From NCBI GenBank assembly GCA_013297985.1, contig JAAFIY010000007.1, forward strand, positions 1-61,329: 61,329 bases of DNA, given 5' to 3'. The DNA is from Comamonadaceae bacterium. Lineage in GTDB: Bacteria > Pseudomonadota > Gammaproteobacteria > Burkholderiales > Burkholderiaceae_C. Under the pieces are notes generated by a model that had not been told where the DNA came from, did no database searches, and worked only from the letters and a program-made list of their open reading frames with translations. Made by a program: the position numbers and the translations under genes. Numbering within the stretch: the first letter of the stretch is position 1; each line of letters starts with the position of its first letter. Below, in pieces: positions 35,302-44,804 of this stretch.

Positions 35302-37542
35302 ATGCGTTCGCCGCCCATGCCCACCCGTGATGCCCGCGCTTGGCTGTGGGCCTGGGTGGCGGTGGGCCTGCTGGCCTATGTGCTGCTACCTTGGTACATG
35401 GTGGCTGACCATGCCGGGCTGACCCAGCTAGGCAAGGTGTGGACTGGCCCCACCGACGGTGGCGAAGCGGCCAATGCCTGGCTGCACATCACCCAGGTGG
35501 GGCGCACCTGGCTCTTGTGGGGCGTGGCAGGTTTGGCGGTGGCCGCAGTGGGTTTGGTGCAAAGCGCGGGCCGGGCGCAGGGCGCGTGGCTGGTGGCGGG
35601 CGGCTTGCTGGGCCTGAGCGGTTTGCTGGTCAGCGGCTTTGCCATTGGTGCGCGGGGCTGGGCGTTTGAAGGGCTGGGAGCCGCCTTGGGGCCGCTGGCT
35701 CTGGGGCAGCCGGGCATGGGCCTGGGGGCGCTGGCCGTGATCACTTCGCTGTTGGTGCTGACAGCGGCTGGCTTGGCTCGGCGCGGCTTTTTCAAAGGTG
35801 ACGTGTTCGTGGCCGGGGCGGGGCTGGGCTGCGGCGCGCTGTTGCTGACCTTTATCGTCTTTCCCGTCAGCAAGGCCCTGATGGCGGCGTTTTATGCCGA
35901 AGACGGCAGCCTGGCCCCCGCCCTGCTGTGGGAGCGTGTGGCCACCGGTCGCAACTTTGGCCTGGGCTGCCTGGCCAGCGCGAGCGGGCGCTGCGGGGTG
36001 GCATGGAACACGCTGTTTTTGGGGCTGATGACGGCCGCCAGCACCACCGTGCTGGGCACGCTGATGGCGCTGGCGGCCGAGCGCGGCCCCAAGTCCCTGA
36101 ACAAACCTTTTTCAGTGATGGCGCTGCTGCCCATCATCACCCCGCCTTTTGTGGTGGGCCTGGGGCTGATCTTGCTGTTTGGCCGCGCGGGCCTGGCCAA
36201 CCAGTTCTTGGAATGGGCCTTTGGCATCCCGCCCACCCGTTGGTTTTACGGCTGGTTTGGGGTGTGGGTGGCGCAGACGTTTGCTTTTACGCCCATCGCG
36301 TTTCTCATCATGCGCGGCGTGGTGCAGGGCGTGGGCCCCAGCCTGGAAGAAGCGGCGCAAACCTTGGGTGCCAGCCGCTGGCAGACCTTTCGCACGGTGA
36401 CGCTGCCGCTGCTCAAACCCGGGCTGGCCAATGCCTTTTTGGTGGGCTTTATTGAAAGCATGGCCGACTTTGGCAACCCCATCGTGGTGGGCGGACAGTT
36501 TTCGGTGCTGTCCACCGAGATCTTTTTTGCCATCGTGGGCGCGCAATACGACCAGGGTCGCGCCGCGTCGCTGGCGTGGATCCTCACCTTCTTCGCACTC
36601 ACGGTGTTTGCACTGCAGCGGGCCTTGTTGGCGCGGCAGAACTTCACCACCGTATCGGGCAAGGGTGACGCGGGCGTGGCCATGCCCTTGCCCGATGGGG
36701 TGCGGCGCTTGGTGTGGGGCACCGTGGGGCCATGGATGCTGTTCACCTTGGTGGTGTACGCGTTTGCGTTCGCAGGCGGGTTTGTGAAGATTTGGGGGCG
36801 CGACTACACGCCCACGCTGCGGCACTTCATCACCGCGTTTTCGCTCGAATGGGGGCCCAATGGCTTGCTGTGGACGGGCGCGGCGTGGAACAGCTTCATC
36901 AACACGATTCAGCTCGCGGCCATTGCCGCGCCGCTCACCGCCACGCTGGGCCTGTTGATTGCGTGGCTGCTGGCGCGCACCGAATTTCGCGGCCAAAACG
37001 CGTTTGAGTTTTCGGCCCTACTGGCGTTTGCCATACCCGGCACCGTGCTGGGGGTGAGCTACATCCTGGCGTTTAACGTGCCGCCGATTGAACTCACCGG
37101 CACCGGCATCGTGATCGTGCTGTGCTTTATGTTTCGCAACCTCCCCGTGGGCGTGCGGGCGGGCACGGCGGCTTTCAAGCAGCTCGACCGGTCATTGGAT
37201 GAGGCATCCATGATGCTGCGCGCGGGCAGCGTGCAAACGCTGCGCCATGTGGTGCTGCCGCTGCTCAAACCCGCACTGGTGGCGGCGCTGGTGTATAGCT
37301 TTGTGCGGGCAGTCACCACCGTCAGCGCGGTGATCTTTTTGGTCACGGCTGAATACGACTTGGCCACCACCTACATCATCGGCCGCGTGGGCAATGGCGA
37401 CTACGGTGTGGCGCTGGCGTATTGCACGGTGCTGATCGTGCTGATGTCGGCGGTGACTGCGCTGATCCAGTGGGCGGTGGGTGAACGCCGCCTGGGCCGC
37501 CGCGGTGTGGGCGCGGGCGGCGCACCGGCTGCCGGGCATTGA
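35302..37542 (+). CDS. ABC transporter permease, fused two-domain FbpB/PhnU type
   Basis: This 746-aa inner-membrane protein carries two BPD_transp_1 units: one beginning near WNTLFLGLMTAASTTVLG with EAA loop LEEAAQTLGASRWQTFRTV, the second near WNSFINTIQLAAIAAPLTA with EAA loop LDEASMMLRAGSVQTLRHV. Extra N-terminal helices (about the first 200 residues) precede the first unit. A single chain therefore replaces a permease dimer, as is common in FbpB-type systems. The start could be ATG 35302, ATG 35317 or TTG 35287. Confidence 0.92.
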   Translation: MRSPPMPTRDARAWLWAWVAVGLLAYVLLPWYMVADHAGLTQLGKVWTGPTDGGEAANAWLHITQVGRTWLLWGVAGLAVAAVGLVQSAGRAQGAWLVAGGLLGLSGLLVSGFAIGARGWAFEGLGAALGPLALGQPGMGLGALAVITSLLVLTAAGLARRGFFKGDVFVAGAGLGCGALLLTFIVFPVSKALMAAFYAEDGSLAPALLWERVATGRNFGLGCLASASGRCGVAWNTLFLGLMTAASTTVLGTLMALAAERGPKSLNKPFSVMALLPIITPPFVVGLGLILLFGRAGLANQFLEWAFGIPPTRWFYGWFGVWVAQTFAFTPIAFLIMRGVVQGVGPSLEEAAQTLGASRWQTFRTVTLPLLKPGLANAFLVGFIESMADFGNPIVVGGQFSVLSTEIFFAIVGAQYDQGRAASLAWILTFFALTVFALQRALLARQNFTTVSGKGDAGVAMPLPDGVRRLVWGTVGPWMLFTLVVYAFAFAGGFVKIWGRDYTPTLRHFITAFSLEWGPNGLLWTGAAWNSFINTIQLAAIAAPLTATLGLLIAWLLARTEFRGQNAFEFSALLAFAIPGTVLGVSYILAFNVPPIELTGTGIVIVLCFMFRNLPVGVRAGTAAFKQLDRSLDEASMMLRAGSVQTLRHVVLPLLKPALVAALVYSFVRAVTTVSAVIFLVTAEYDLATTYIIGRVGNGDYGVALAYCTVLIVLMSAVTALIQWAVGERRLGRRGVGAGGAPAAGH

Positions 37543-37578
37543 GGCACCTGCCAATGGCCCTGAACAAATTAGCCGATT

Positions 37579-37619
37579 GCGCCCGTAAAACCTGCGCAAG
37601 CAGCTACAAAAATAATAGC
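37579..37619 (-). repeat. dispersed hairpin repeat, copy 8
   Basis: On the minus strand GCTATTATTTTTGTAGC then TGCTTGCGCAGG, a loop, and CGGGCGC; one of the most complete copies. It lies inside an operon, between permease and ATPase genes. Confidence 0.88.
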
Positions 37620-37660
37620 AATCAGGGTTTGCAGGCCCTGTGTGTGGAAGGCAGGCCTAT

Positions 37661-38728
37661 ATGAGCGACACCCCCGGCATTGAGTTTCGCAACGTCACCA
37701 AGCGCTATGGCCGCGGGGCCGATGCGCCGCTGGCGGTCAAGGGCATCAGCTTCGTGGTGCCGCAGGGCACGCTCACCACCATCTTGGGGCCGTCGGGCTG
37801 CGGCAAAACCACCACCTTGCGCATGATTGCCGGGCTGGAATCGGCCAGCTCGGGGCAAATATTCATTGCTGGGCGCGATGTGACCACGCTGGGCCCTGCA
37901 GAGCGCAATGTCAGCCTGGTGTTTCAGAACTACGCGCTGTTTCCGCACATGGATGTGCTGGCCAATGTGATGTATGGCCTGAAGATGTCGCGCGCGCCCG
38001 ATGCATCAGCCCGCCCGCGCGCCCAAGCCGCCTTGAAGAGCGTTGGCCTGGTGGGTTTTGATAATCGCTTGCCTGCTGCACTGTCCGGCGGCCAACAGCA
38101 ACGGGTGGCCCTGGCCCGTGCGCTGGTGCTAGAGCCGGCGGTGCTGCTGTTTGATGAGCCGCTGTCTAACCTAGACGCCCGGCTGCGCCGCGAAATGCGC
38201 GAAGAAATCCGCAGCCTGCAGCAGCGCCTGCAGCTCACCGTGGCCTATGTCACGCACGACCAAAGCGAAGCCCTGGCCGTCAGCGACCAAATCATCGTGA
38301 TGGACCACGGTGTGATCGCGCAGGCTGGTTCGCCGCGCAGTTTGTACGAATCGCCCACCAGTGCCTTTGTGGCCGGTTTCATGGGCGAGGCCATGCTGTT
38401 TGACGGCGTGGCCGATGCCAGCGGCGCTGTCACCGTGGGGCCGCTCGCCGTACCTGCGCGGGCAGACCGCACCCGAGTGGCCGCAGGTGCGGTAAAGGTG
38501 GCGGTGCGGCCCGAGGCCTGGCGCATCGCCGATCAGCCCAGCGCGCAGGCCCTGGCGGCCAGCTTGGTGAAAAGCGCCTACCTGGGCCACAGCTACGAAC
38601 TCACCTGGCGCACCGCCTTGGGCGACATCTTGGTGATTGCGCCGCATCTGGCCGCGCCGCCTGCGGTGGGCAGTGCTGCGCATTTGACGCTGGCCGACCA
38701 GGGCGTGTCGGTGGTCAGTGCCACCTGA
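37661..38728 (+). CDS. ABC transporter ATPase, FbpC/PotA type
   Basis: The 355-aa ATPase has Walker A GPSGCGKT, signature LSGGQQQRV, Walker [14 protein letters not shown]-loop VTHD and a C-terminal TOBE-like regulatory domain (about 280-350). GGAAGG lies upstream of the ATG at 37661. It completes a receptor-permease-ATPase set with the two preceding genes, although a 118-bp gap carrying a dispersed repeat separates it from the permease. Confidence 0.93.
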   Translation: MSDTPGIEFRNVTKRYGRGADAPLAVKGISFVVPQGTLTTILGPSGCGKTTTLRMIAGLESASSGQIFIAGRDVTTLGPAERNVSLVFQNYALFPHMDVLANVMYGLKMSRAPDASARPRAQAALKSVGLVGFDNRLPAALSGGQQQRVALARALVLEPAVLLFDEPLSNLDARLRREMREEIRSLQQRLQLTVAYVTHDQSEALAVSDQIIVMDHGVIAQAGSPRSLYESPTSAFVAGFMGEAMLFDGVADASGAVTVGPLAVPARADRTRVAAGAVKVAVRPEAWRIADQPSAQALAASLVKSAYLGHSYELTWRTALGDILVIAPHLAAPPAVGSAAHLTLADQGVSVVSAT

Positions 38729-38793
38729 GAGCGCGGCGGGATCGTTTGGGTTTCGATACCCCGCAGCGCTGCGGGACAGCCACAATTCAGTTT

Positions 38794-39744
38794 ATGAATC
38801 AGCTCGACGCCCTCAAACAGCACACCACCGTGGTGGCCGACACCGGCGACTTTGCACAACTGGCGCAATACCAGCCGCAAGACGCCACCACCAACCCGTC
38901 GCTCATCTTGAAGGCGGTGCAAAAGCCCGACTACGCGCCGCTCATGCAGCAGGTGGTGCAGCGCTTTAGCAGCCGCGCCATGGACGAGCAGGTAGATCGC
39001 CTGCTGGTGCGCTTTGGCTGCGAAATTCTGGCGGTGATTCCTGGGCGCGTCAGCACCGAAATTGACGCCCGCCTCAGCTTTGATGCCAATGCCACCATCA
39101 CCCGGGCGGAGCGAGTCATTGAGCTCTACCAAGCCGAAGGCATTGACACCACCCGCGTGCTCATCAAAATTGCCAGCACTTGGGAAGGCATCCAAGCTGC
39201 CGCCGCTTTAGAGCGTCGCGGCATCACCACCAACCTCACTTTGCTGTTTGCGTTTTGCCAGGCGGTGGCCTGCGCCCAAGTCCGAGTGCGCCTGATCTCG
39301 CCTTTTGTGGGCCGCATCTACGACTGGCACAAGAAGGCCGCAGGCAGCACCTGGGTAGAAGCTGAGCGTGCAGGCGCCAATGACCCTGGCGTGCAATCGG
39401 TGCGCCGCATTTTTGAGCACTACAAGCACTTTGGCGTGGCCACGCAGGTGATGGGTGCGAGCTTTCGCAACTTGGGCCAGATTACCGCGTTAGCAGGGTG
39501 CGATCTGCTCACCATCGCCCCCGATTTGTTGGCGCAAATGGCGGCCAGCAACCAGCGTGTGCCCAAAGCCTTGGACGCCGATGCTGCCCGCGCGCTGCCG
39601 CTGGAGCCCGTCACGCTGGACGAAGCCGCATTCCGCTACGCGCTCAATGACGACGCCATGGCCACCGACAAGCTCGCTGAAGGCATTCGCGCCTTTGCGG
39701 CCGACACCGTCAAGCTCGAAGCCTTGATGCGCGCTGCTGCATGA
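38794..39744 (+). CDS. tal: transaldolase
   Basis: This pentose phosphate pathway enzyme transfers a dihydroxyacetone unit between sugar phosphates. The 316-aa product is of the classical TalB class, with the Schiff-base lysine K125 in [13 protein letters not shown], the N-terminal TTNPSLI motif and [13 protein letters not shown]. The start at 38794 is at the family position; an ATG at 38746 would add 16 residues. Its stop overlaps the pgi start (ATGA), making a tal-pgi operon. Confidence 0.95.
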   Translation: MNQLDALKQHTTVVADTGDFAQLAQYQPQDATTNPSLILKAVQKPDYAPLMQQVVQRFSSRAMDEQVDRLLVRFGCEILAVIPGRVSTEIDARLSFDANATITRAERVIELYQAEGIDTTRVLIKIASTWEGIQAAAALERRGITTNLTLLFAFCQAVACAQVRVRLISPFVGRIYDWHKKAAGSTWVEAERAGANDPGVQSVRRIFEHYKHFGVATQVMGASFRNLGQITALAGCDLLTIAPDLLAQMAASNQRVPKALDADAARALPLEPVTLDEAAFRYALNDDAMATDKLAEGIRAFAADTVKLEALMRAAA

Positions 39745-41420
39745 GCCCTGCAATCCCGCCATTTGGCCCACACACGCCGCAGTGGGGGGCCTTGCAAGCG
39801 CACTTTGCGCAAGTGGCGCCGCTTGGCCGCATCGACGTGCGCGCCGCCTTCGCAGCCGACCCCCAGCGCTTTGACCGCTTTAGCCAAAGTGCGGCTGGCC
39901 TGCGGGTCGATGCATCCAAGCAATGGCTGCTGCCTGAGACCCAAGCGCTGCTGCTGGATTTGGCGCAAGCGGTGGCTTTGGGTGCTGCCCTACAGCGCGT
40001 GTGGCGCGGCGAGCTGGCCAACCCCACCGAAGGCCGAGCGGTAGGCCACCTGTGGCAGCGGGTGCTGACGCCTGAGGAATGGGCCCGCGTGGGCACGCCC
40101 ACCGCGCTCCAAGCCGAATCGGCTGCATCCGCCCAAATGACGGCGCAAGCAGCTATTAAAAACATAGCAAATGATGATTTAACGCCTGCTGCGCTTGCGG
40201 CCATTGCCCGCGCCCAAGCGCAGCGCCGCGAGGTGCTGGCACTGGCTGAAGCGTGGCGTACCCGCAGCGGCTTCACCGACGTCATCCACATCGGCATTGG
40301 CGGCTCAGACCTGGGCCCGCAGATGGTGGTGAAGGCGCTGGCCGGTGCGCAAGTTGCGCCCACAGCCCTGAACGTGCATTGGGTGGGCAATGTCGATGGC
40401 CATGAGCTGGCGGGCGCCCTGGCCCGCTGCAAACCACACAGCACCTTGTTGGTGGTGGCCAGCAAAACCTTCACCACCGCTGAGACGCTGCGCAACCTGC
40501 ATTCAGCCCTGCAGTGGCTGCAAGACGGCGTGGGCGCTTCGCGGGCCGCAGCGCAATGGGTGGCCATTACGGCTCACCCGGCCAATGCGCGCGCTCATGG
40601 GGCGCAGCAGGTGTTGAGCTTTGACGAAAGCGTGGGTGGGCGCACTTCGGTGTGGAGCGCCATTGGCTTTGTGGTGGCCCTGGTGCTGGGGCCGGCCGCC
40701 TTTGTGCAGCTGTTGGCGGGCGCCAGCGCCATGGATGCGCATGCATTGCAAGCGCCGCCTGCGCACAACCTGCCGCTGCGTCTGGGCCTGCTGGATGTGT
40801 GGCTGCGCAGCCTTTGCGGGCTGCCCACCCGCTGCGTCGCGCCGTACCACAGCGCCCTGGGCCGCTTGCCCGCCTACCTGCAGCAGTTGGAGATGGAAAG
40901 CGGCGGCAAAGGCGTTGATCTGAAGGGTGAGCCCCTGCGCGCACCTAGCTCCGCCGTGGTTTGGGGTGAGCCGGGCACCAATGCACAGCATGCGTTTTTT
41001 CAGATGCTGCACCAGGGCACCGATGTGGTGCCGGTGGAATTCATTGTGGTGGCGCAAGCCAGCCACAGCTTGCATGCCGAACACCATCAGGCGCTGTTGG
41101 CCAATGCGCTGGCCCAGTCGCAGGCCTTACTGCGCGGCAGTGCCCACGTCGACGGGCATCGGCACTTTGAAGGCAACCGGCCCAGCACCACCCTCGTGCT
41201 GCCGCAGTTGGATGCGTGGCATTTGGGCGCGCTGATTGCGCTGTATGAGCATCGCGTCATCGTGGCCGCCGCCGTGTGGGGCATCAACCCTTTTGATCAG
41301 TTTGGCGTAGAGCTGGGCAAGGTGCTGGCGCGCGATCTGCAGCCCCGGCTTGCAAACGGCGATGCGCAGGGCCTGGACGCCTCGACCGCCGGTCTGCTGG
41401 GCTGGCTACGCAGCGCCTAG
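39741..41420 (+). CDS. pgi: glucose-6-phosphate isomerase
   Basis: It interconverts glucose 6-phosphate and fructose 6-phosphate. The 559-aa product has [20 protein letters not shown], the catalytic Glu in [11 protein letters not shown] and neighbours, the [20 protein letters not shown] block and the C-terminal signature lysine region [13 protein letters not shown]. An in-frame dispersed repeat (40143-40168) adds QAAIKNIAN in a linker between the N-terminal part and the first SIS domain, a variable region where insertion should be harmless. Confidence 0.95.
   Translation: MSPAIPPFGPHTPQWGALQAHFAQVAPLGRIDVRAAFAADPQRFDRFSQSAAGLRVDASKQWLLPETQALLLDLAQAVALGAALQRVWRGELANPTEGRAVGHLWQRVLTPEEWARVGTPTALQAESAASAQMTAQAAIKNIANDDLTPAALAAIARAQAQRREVLALAEAWRTRSGFTDVIHIGIGGSDLGPQMVVKALAGAQVAPTALNVHWVGNVDGHELAGALARCKPHSTLLVVASKTFTTAETLRNLHSALQWLQDGVGASRAAAQWVAITAHPANARAHGAQQVLSFDESVGGRTSVWSAIGFVVALVLGPAAFVQLLAGASAMDAHALQAPPAHNLPLRLGLLDVWLRSLCGLPTRCVAPYHSALGRLPAYLQQLEMESGGKGVDLKGEPLRAPSSAVVWGEPGTNAQHAFFQMLHQGTDVVPVEFIVVAQASHSLHAEHHQALLANALAQSQALLRGSAHVDGHRHFEGNRPSTTLVLPQLDAWHLGALIALYEHRVIVAAAVWGINPFDQFGVELGKVLARDLQPRLANGDAQGLDASTAGLLGWLRSA
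40143..40168 (-). repeat. dispersed hairpin repeat, copy 9 (inside pgi)
   Basis: On the minus strand GCTATGTTTTTAATAGC then TGCTTGCGC, a canonical copy located wholly within pgi without breaking the frame. Confidence 0.88.
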
Positions 41421-41439
41421 GCGCGGCTTGGGGCGGGCC

Positions 41440-42414
41440 ATGGTCATGCGCATTTGTATTTGTTTTCCGCCCGACCAAGGGGCCGAGCGTTGGGCCCAGG
41501 CGCTGGCAGCTGCTCCAGAGCTGCAGCCTTGGCAGCCCCAGGTGGAGGTGTGGAAAGCTGATCCCAAGGACGCGGCTGAGTCGGCCGACTACGCCCTTGT
41601 TTGGCGCGCCCCACAAGCCTTCTTTGATGCCCAGCCGCTGCTCAAAGGCATCTTTACGGCTGGGGCTGGCGTGGATGCGTTGAGCGGCTTGCGCTTGCCC
41701 CCTGCCGCCACGCTGGTGCGCTTGGTTGACGCGGGCATGGCCAGCCAGATGGCCGACCACGCGCTGTGGGCGGTGCTGCACCATCAGCGCCGGATGGACG
41801 CCTACCAGGCGCAGGCGCGCAGCGGCCAGTGGCAGCCACATCCGCCCGAGGACAAGGCCGATTGGCCCGTGGGTGTCTTGGGCTTTGGCGTACTGGGCCA
41901 GGCGGTGGCCCAAGCCTTGGCGCAGCGCGGCTTTGCGGTGCGGGCATGGGCGCGAACGCCACGTGAGGACGCAGTGCCTGCCGGTTTGACCGACGCGGTC
42001 TACGCGGGCGAATCCGGTTTGGTCGAGCTGCTGCAAGCCAGCCGGGTGCTGATCTGCCTGCTGCCACTCACGCCGCAGACTCGGGGCCTGCTCGACAAAG
42101 CGCGTTTGGGCGCGTTGAAGCCCGGTGCTTTGCTGGTGAACTTGGCGCGTGGCGGCCATGTGGTGCAGGCCGATTTGATGGCTGCGCTGGATGACCCCGC
42201 CCACCCGCTGACTGCAGCGGTGCTGGATGTGTGCGAACCCGAACCCGCACCACCCGAGCACCCCTTTTGGCACCACCCGCGCATCGTCCTGACGCCGCAC
42301 ATCGCAGCCGCGACCTTGCGCGCGGAATCGGTGGCGCAAATCGCCCAAGGCATTTCAGCTCTGCAACGCGGCGAGCGCCCCAGCGGTTGGGTGCCGCCGC
42401 AGCGGGGCTACTGA
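41440..42414 (+). CDS. glyoxylate/hydroxypyruvate reductase A-like 2-hydroxyacid dehydrogenase
   Basis: The 324-aa NAD(P)-dependent D-2-hydroxyacid dehydrogenase has the Rossmann motif GVLGFGVLGQAVAQAL, catalytic Arg in LVNLARGGHVV, Glu in LDVCEPEPAPPEHP and His in TPHIAA. The layout matches the GhrA subfamily, which reduces glyoxylate and hydroxypyruvate. Starts at 41440 and 41446 are both possible. It follows pgi by 19 bp, so it may be co-transcribed with tal-pgi. Confidence 0.88.
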   Translation: MVMRICICFPPDQGAERWAQALAAAPELQPWQPQVEVWKADPKDAAESADYALVWRAPQAFFDAQPLLKGIFTAGAGVDALSGLRLPPAATLVRLVDAGMASQMADHALWAVLHHQRRMDAYQAQARSGQWQPHPPEDKADWPVGVLGFGVLGQAVAQALAQRGFAVRAWARTPREDAVPAGLTDAVYAGESGLVELLQASRVLICLLPLTPQTRGLLDKARLGALKPGALLVNLARGGHVVQADLMAALDDPAHPLTAAVLDVCEPEPAPPEHPFWHHPRIVLTPHIAAATLRAESVAQIAQGISALQRGERPSGWVPPQRGY

Positions 42415-42454
42415 CACCTTTACACCCCTACACCTCAAACCTCACGCCTCACAC

Positions 42455-42494
42455 CGCAGCGCCACAGCGCCACAGCGCCACAGCGCCACAGCGC
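42455..42494 (+). repeat. 8-bp tandem repeat (CACAGCGC), about five units
   Basis: Four perfect head-to-tail copies of CACAGCGC (42463-42494) are preceded by one copy with a single change (CGCAGCGC). The array ends 45 bp upstream of the chorismate mutase start. Confidence 0.9.
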
Positions 42495-42539
42495 ATACTG
42501 TGGGCAGCTTCGGTACAGCTTTTCCACTCAGTCCCGCCC

Positions 42540-42929
42540 ATGTCCATCCCTGCGCCCCCAAGCGGCCACACCGAGCCAGACCCGCACGCTCCTGCGGCCT
42601 ATCGCTTCACTGATTCAGCCTATGTGCCGCTGGCTGACAAACTGTCTGAGTTACGCGCCCGAATCGATGGGCTCGACGAGCAGATCGTGGCCCTGTTGGC
42701 GCAGCGAGCTGCTTGTGCCAAGGATGCCGCTCGCTTTAAGTCTTCGCTGGCCCAGGTGCGAGCGCAAGCGCGTCAGCAGCAGGTGTTAGACCATGTGCGC
42801 GAGCTCGCCACCCAGCACAACCCAGGGCTCGACGGCTTTGAAGACGTGGTGGAGCAAACCTATCGGACCCTGGTGAGCGGCTTGGTAGACGCACAGGGAC
42901 GCTTACACCCAAAGCTCATACCGATCTAG
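42540..42929 (+). CDS. chorismate mutase family protein (AroQ/PchB fold)
   Basis: The 129-aa protein has an all-helical chorismate mutase II domain after a 35-residue N-terminal tail. Conserved positions include LRARIDGLDEQIVALLAQRA and DAARFKSS, with the Arg and Lys that bind the substrate carboxylates. Such stand-alone proteins can be chorismate mutase (to prephenate) or isochorismate pyruvate-lyase-like; the sequence alone does not decide. No aromatic or siderophore genes lie nearby. An 8-bp tandem repeat precedes it. Confidence 0.8.
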   Translation: MSIPAPPSGHTEPDPHAPAAYRFTDSAYVPLADKLSELRARIDGLDEQIVALLAQRAACAKDAARFKSSLAQVRAQARQQQVLDHVRELATQHNPGLDGFEDVVEQTYRTLVSGLVDAQGRLHPKLIPI

Positions 42930-43048
42930 CGGCCAAAGCCGCCGTCGCACCCCACCCCACAGCCGGTGGCGGGGCGCTGCCAGGTGCTGCAGCGCGTTTC
43001 AACACAGTAGACCGAACCCGGGGACAACCCTAGTGGCCGCAGGCTTAC

Positions 43049-43074
43049 TGCATGCAACAATGCATACGTTAACG
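43049..43074. promoter_or_regulatory. candidate operator of the sugar-acid operon
   Basis: Inverted repeat TGCAT-gcaaca-ATGCA (43049-43064) is followed by the palindrome CGTTAACG (43067-43074), about 22 bp before the first gene. The site resembles FCD-type GntR operators, and such a regulator is the second gene of the operon. Confidence 0.45.
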
Positions 43075-43095
43075 CGTGGATTGTGACTCCGGTCC

Positions 43096-44127
43096 ATGTT
43101 CTCGCTAACGCATGCGCCCATGACCTCTGCACCCCTCACCACCCCTTTTGCGCCCTTGGCTGTCGCATCGCTCGAGGCGCTCGGCACCATTGGCAGCGGC
43201 TTGGTGCGGCCTGAATGCGTACTGGCTACCGCAGGGGGGGACTTCTTTACCGCCGACTGGCGCGGTGGGGTGGCCCATCGAAAGCCGGACGGCAGGGAAG
43301 CGCTGTACCTGGGGCGCACGTCGGACGCCCAGCCCCTGCGGCCCAACGGCATTGCGTTGCTGGCCGACGGCAGTTTTTTGCTGGCGCATTTGGGTGACAC
43401 CGCCGGTGGTGTTTATCGCTTGCAGCGCGATGGCACCACCACGCCCTGGCTGATGGCGGTAGACGGGTTGGATCTGCCGCCCAGCAACTTTGTGTTGCCC
43501 GATGCGCTGGGCCGAACTTGGATCACCGTCAGCACCCGCCAGCAGCCTCGTGCGGCGGCTTACCGCAGCGATGTGGCAGACGGCTTTATCGTTTGTGTGC
43601 AGCCCAACGGGCGGGCCGCCGTGGTGGCCGATGGCCTGGGCTACACCAATGAAGTGGCGCTGCATCCGTCAGGCCAATGGCTGTATGTGAATGAGACTTT
43701 TGCACGGCGCTTGTCTCGCTTTGCCCTGCGCAGCGACGGCCGCCTAGGCGTGCGAGAAACCGTCACCACCTTTGGCGAAGGCACCTTTCCCGATGGCTTG
43801 GCGTTTGACGAAGAAGGCCACGCCTGGGTGGTCAGCATCGTCAGCAACCGCCTGATTCGCGTCGCGCCTGACGGCACCCCCACGCTGTGGCTGCAAGACG
43901 TTGATGCAGAGCATCTGGCCTGGGTAGAAGACGCCTACCGCAGCCACAGCATGGGTCGGCCGCATCTAGACCGGCAAACCAGCCGCGTACTGCGCAACAT
44001 CTCCAGCATCGCGTTTACCGGCACAGACCGGCGCACCGCCGTCTTGGGTTGCCTGCTGGGCGACACGCTGGCCACTTTGCGCTTGCCCGCAGCAGGCGTG
44101 CGCCCTGTTCATTGGGAGTATTCATGA
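43096..44127 (+). CDS. SMP-30/gluconolactonase family protein
   Basis: The 343-aa six-bladed beta-propeller is of the SMP-30/gluconolactonase/LRE family, expected to hydrolyse sugar lactones to aldonates with a divalent metal. Typical segments are GLGYTNEVALHPSGQWLYV and GTFPDGLAFDEEGHAWV, which hold the metal ligands (Asn, Asp), and RPECVLA at the first blade. It opens a ten-gene operon and overlaps the GntR gene by four bases. An ATG at 43120 is a possible later start. Confidence 0.88.
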   Translation: MFSLTHAPMTSAPLTTPFAPLAVASLEALGTIGSGLVRPECVLATAGGDFFTADWRGGVAHRKPDGREALYLGRTSDAQPLRPNGIALLADGSFLLAHLGDTAGGVYRLQRDGTTTPWLMAVDGLDLPPSNFVLPDALGRTWITVSTRQQPRAAAYRSDVADGFIVCVQPNGRAAVVADGLGYTNEVALHPSGQWLYVNETFARRLSRFALRSDGRLGVRETVTTFGEGTFPDGLAFDEEGHAWVVSIVSNRLIRVAPDGTPTLWLQDVDAEHLAWVEDAYRSHSMGRPHLDRQTSRVLRNISSIAFTGTDRRTAVLGCLLGDTLATLRLPAAGVRPVHWEYS

Positions 44128-44804
44128 CCACGCCGCAGTCAGCGCCCACCGTATCGCTGGTCGACGCCGCCTATGAGCAAGTGCGTCGCCGCTTGCTGGA
44201 TAACGTGTGGCCACCCGGCCACCGCGCTCTTGAGCAAGAGGTCGCACTGGCCTTGGGCATGAGCCGGACGCCAGTGCGCGAAGCGCTCATCCGGCTGCAG
44301 AACGAAGGCTTGGTGGAACTGGTACCGCGCCACGGTATGCGGGTGCTGCCTTTGTCTGCGGCCGACATGCGCGAGATCTATGAAATCTTGACCGCCCTTG
44401 AAAGTGTGGCCGCCTTCCGACTGGCTCAGCGCAAACCCACCAAGGGCGAACTGGCCCCACTGATTGACGCCACCCGCGCCATGGATCGGGCTTTGAAGGC
44501 CGGCGACCTGGATGCCTGGGCCGCTGCCGACGAACAGTTTCACGCGCAGCTCATTGACCTAGCAGGCAACCGGCAACTGCAAGCCACAGTGATGAACTAC
44601 TGGGACCGTGCCCACCGCGCCCGCATGTTCACTTTGCGCCTGCGGCCCAAGCCGGTGAACTCCACCAAAGAGCACATGGCGATGGTGGATCGCCTGTTGA
44701 GCGGTGATGCCGATGGCGTCGCGCAGGTGGTGCGCGAACACCGCGAACGCGCCAGCCGCGAATTGCTGGCCATCTTTGACCAATACCGCTTGTCACAAGT
44801 ATGA
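44124..44804 (+). CDS. GntR family regulator, FCD subgroup
   Basis: The 226-aa regulator has an N-terminal winged helix (EQEVALALGMSRTPVREALIRL) and a C-terminal all-helical FCD ligand domain with metal-binding His residues in DEQFHAQLI and the later EHMAMVDRL and EHRER segments. FCD regulators sense carboxylates and sugar acids. It is embedded in the operon with ATGA overlaps on both sides, so it probably controls its own unit through the repeat at 43049. Confidence 0.92.
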   Translation: MTTPQSAPTVSLVDAAYEQVRRRLLDNVWPPGHRALEQEVALALGMSRTPVREALIRLQNEGLVELVPRHGMRVLPLSAADMREIYEILTALESVAAFRLAQRKPTKGELAPLIDATRAMDRALKAGDLDAWAAADEQFHAQLIDLAGNRQLQATVMNYWDRAHRARMFTLRLRPKPVNSTKEHMAMVDRLLSGDADGVAQVVREHRERASRELLAIFDQYRLSQV

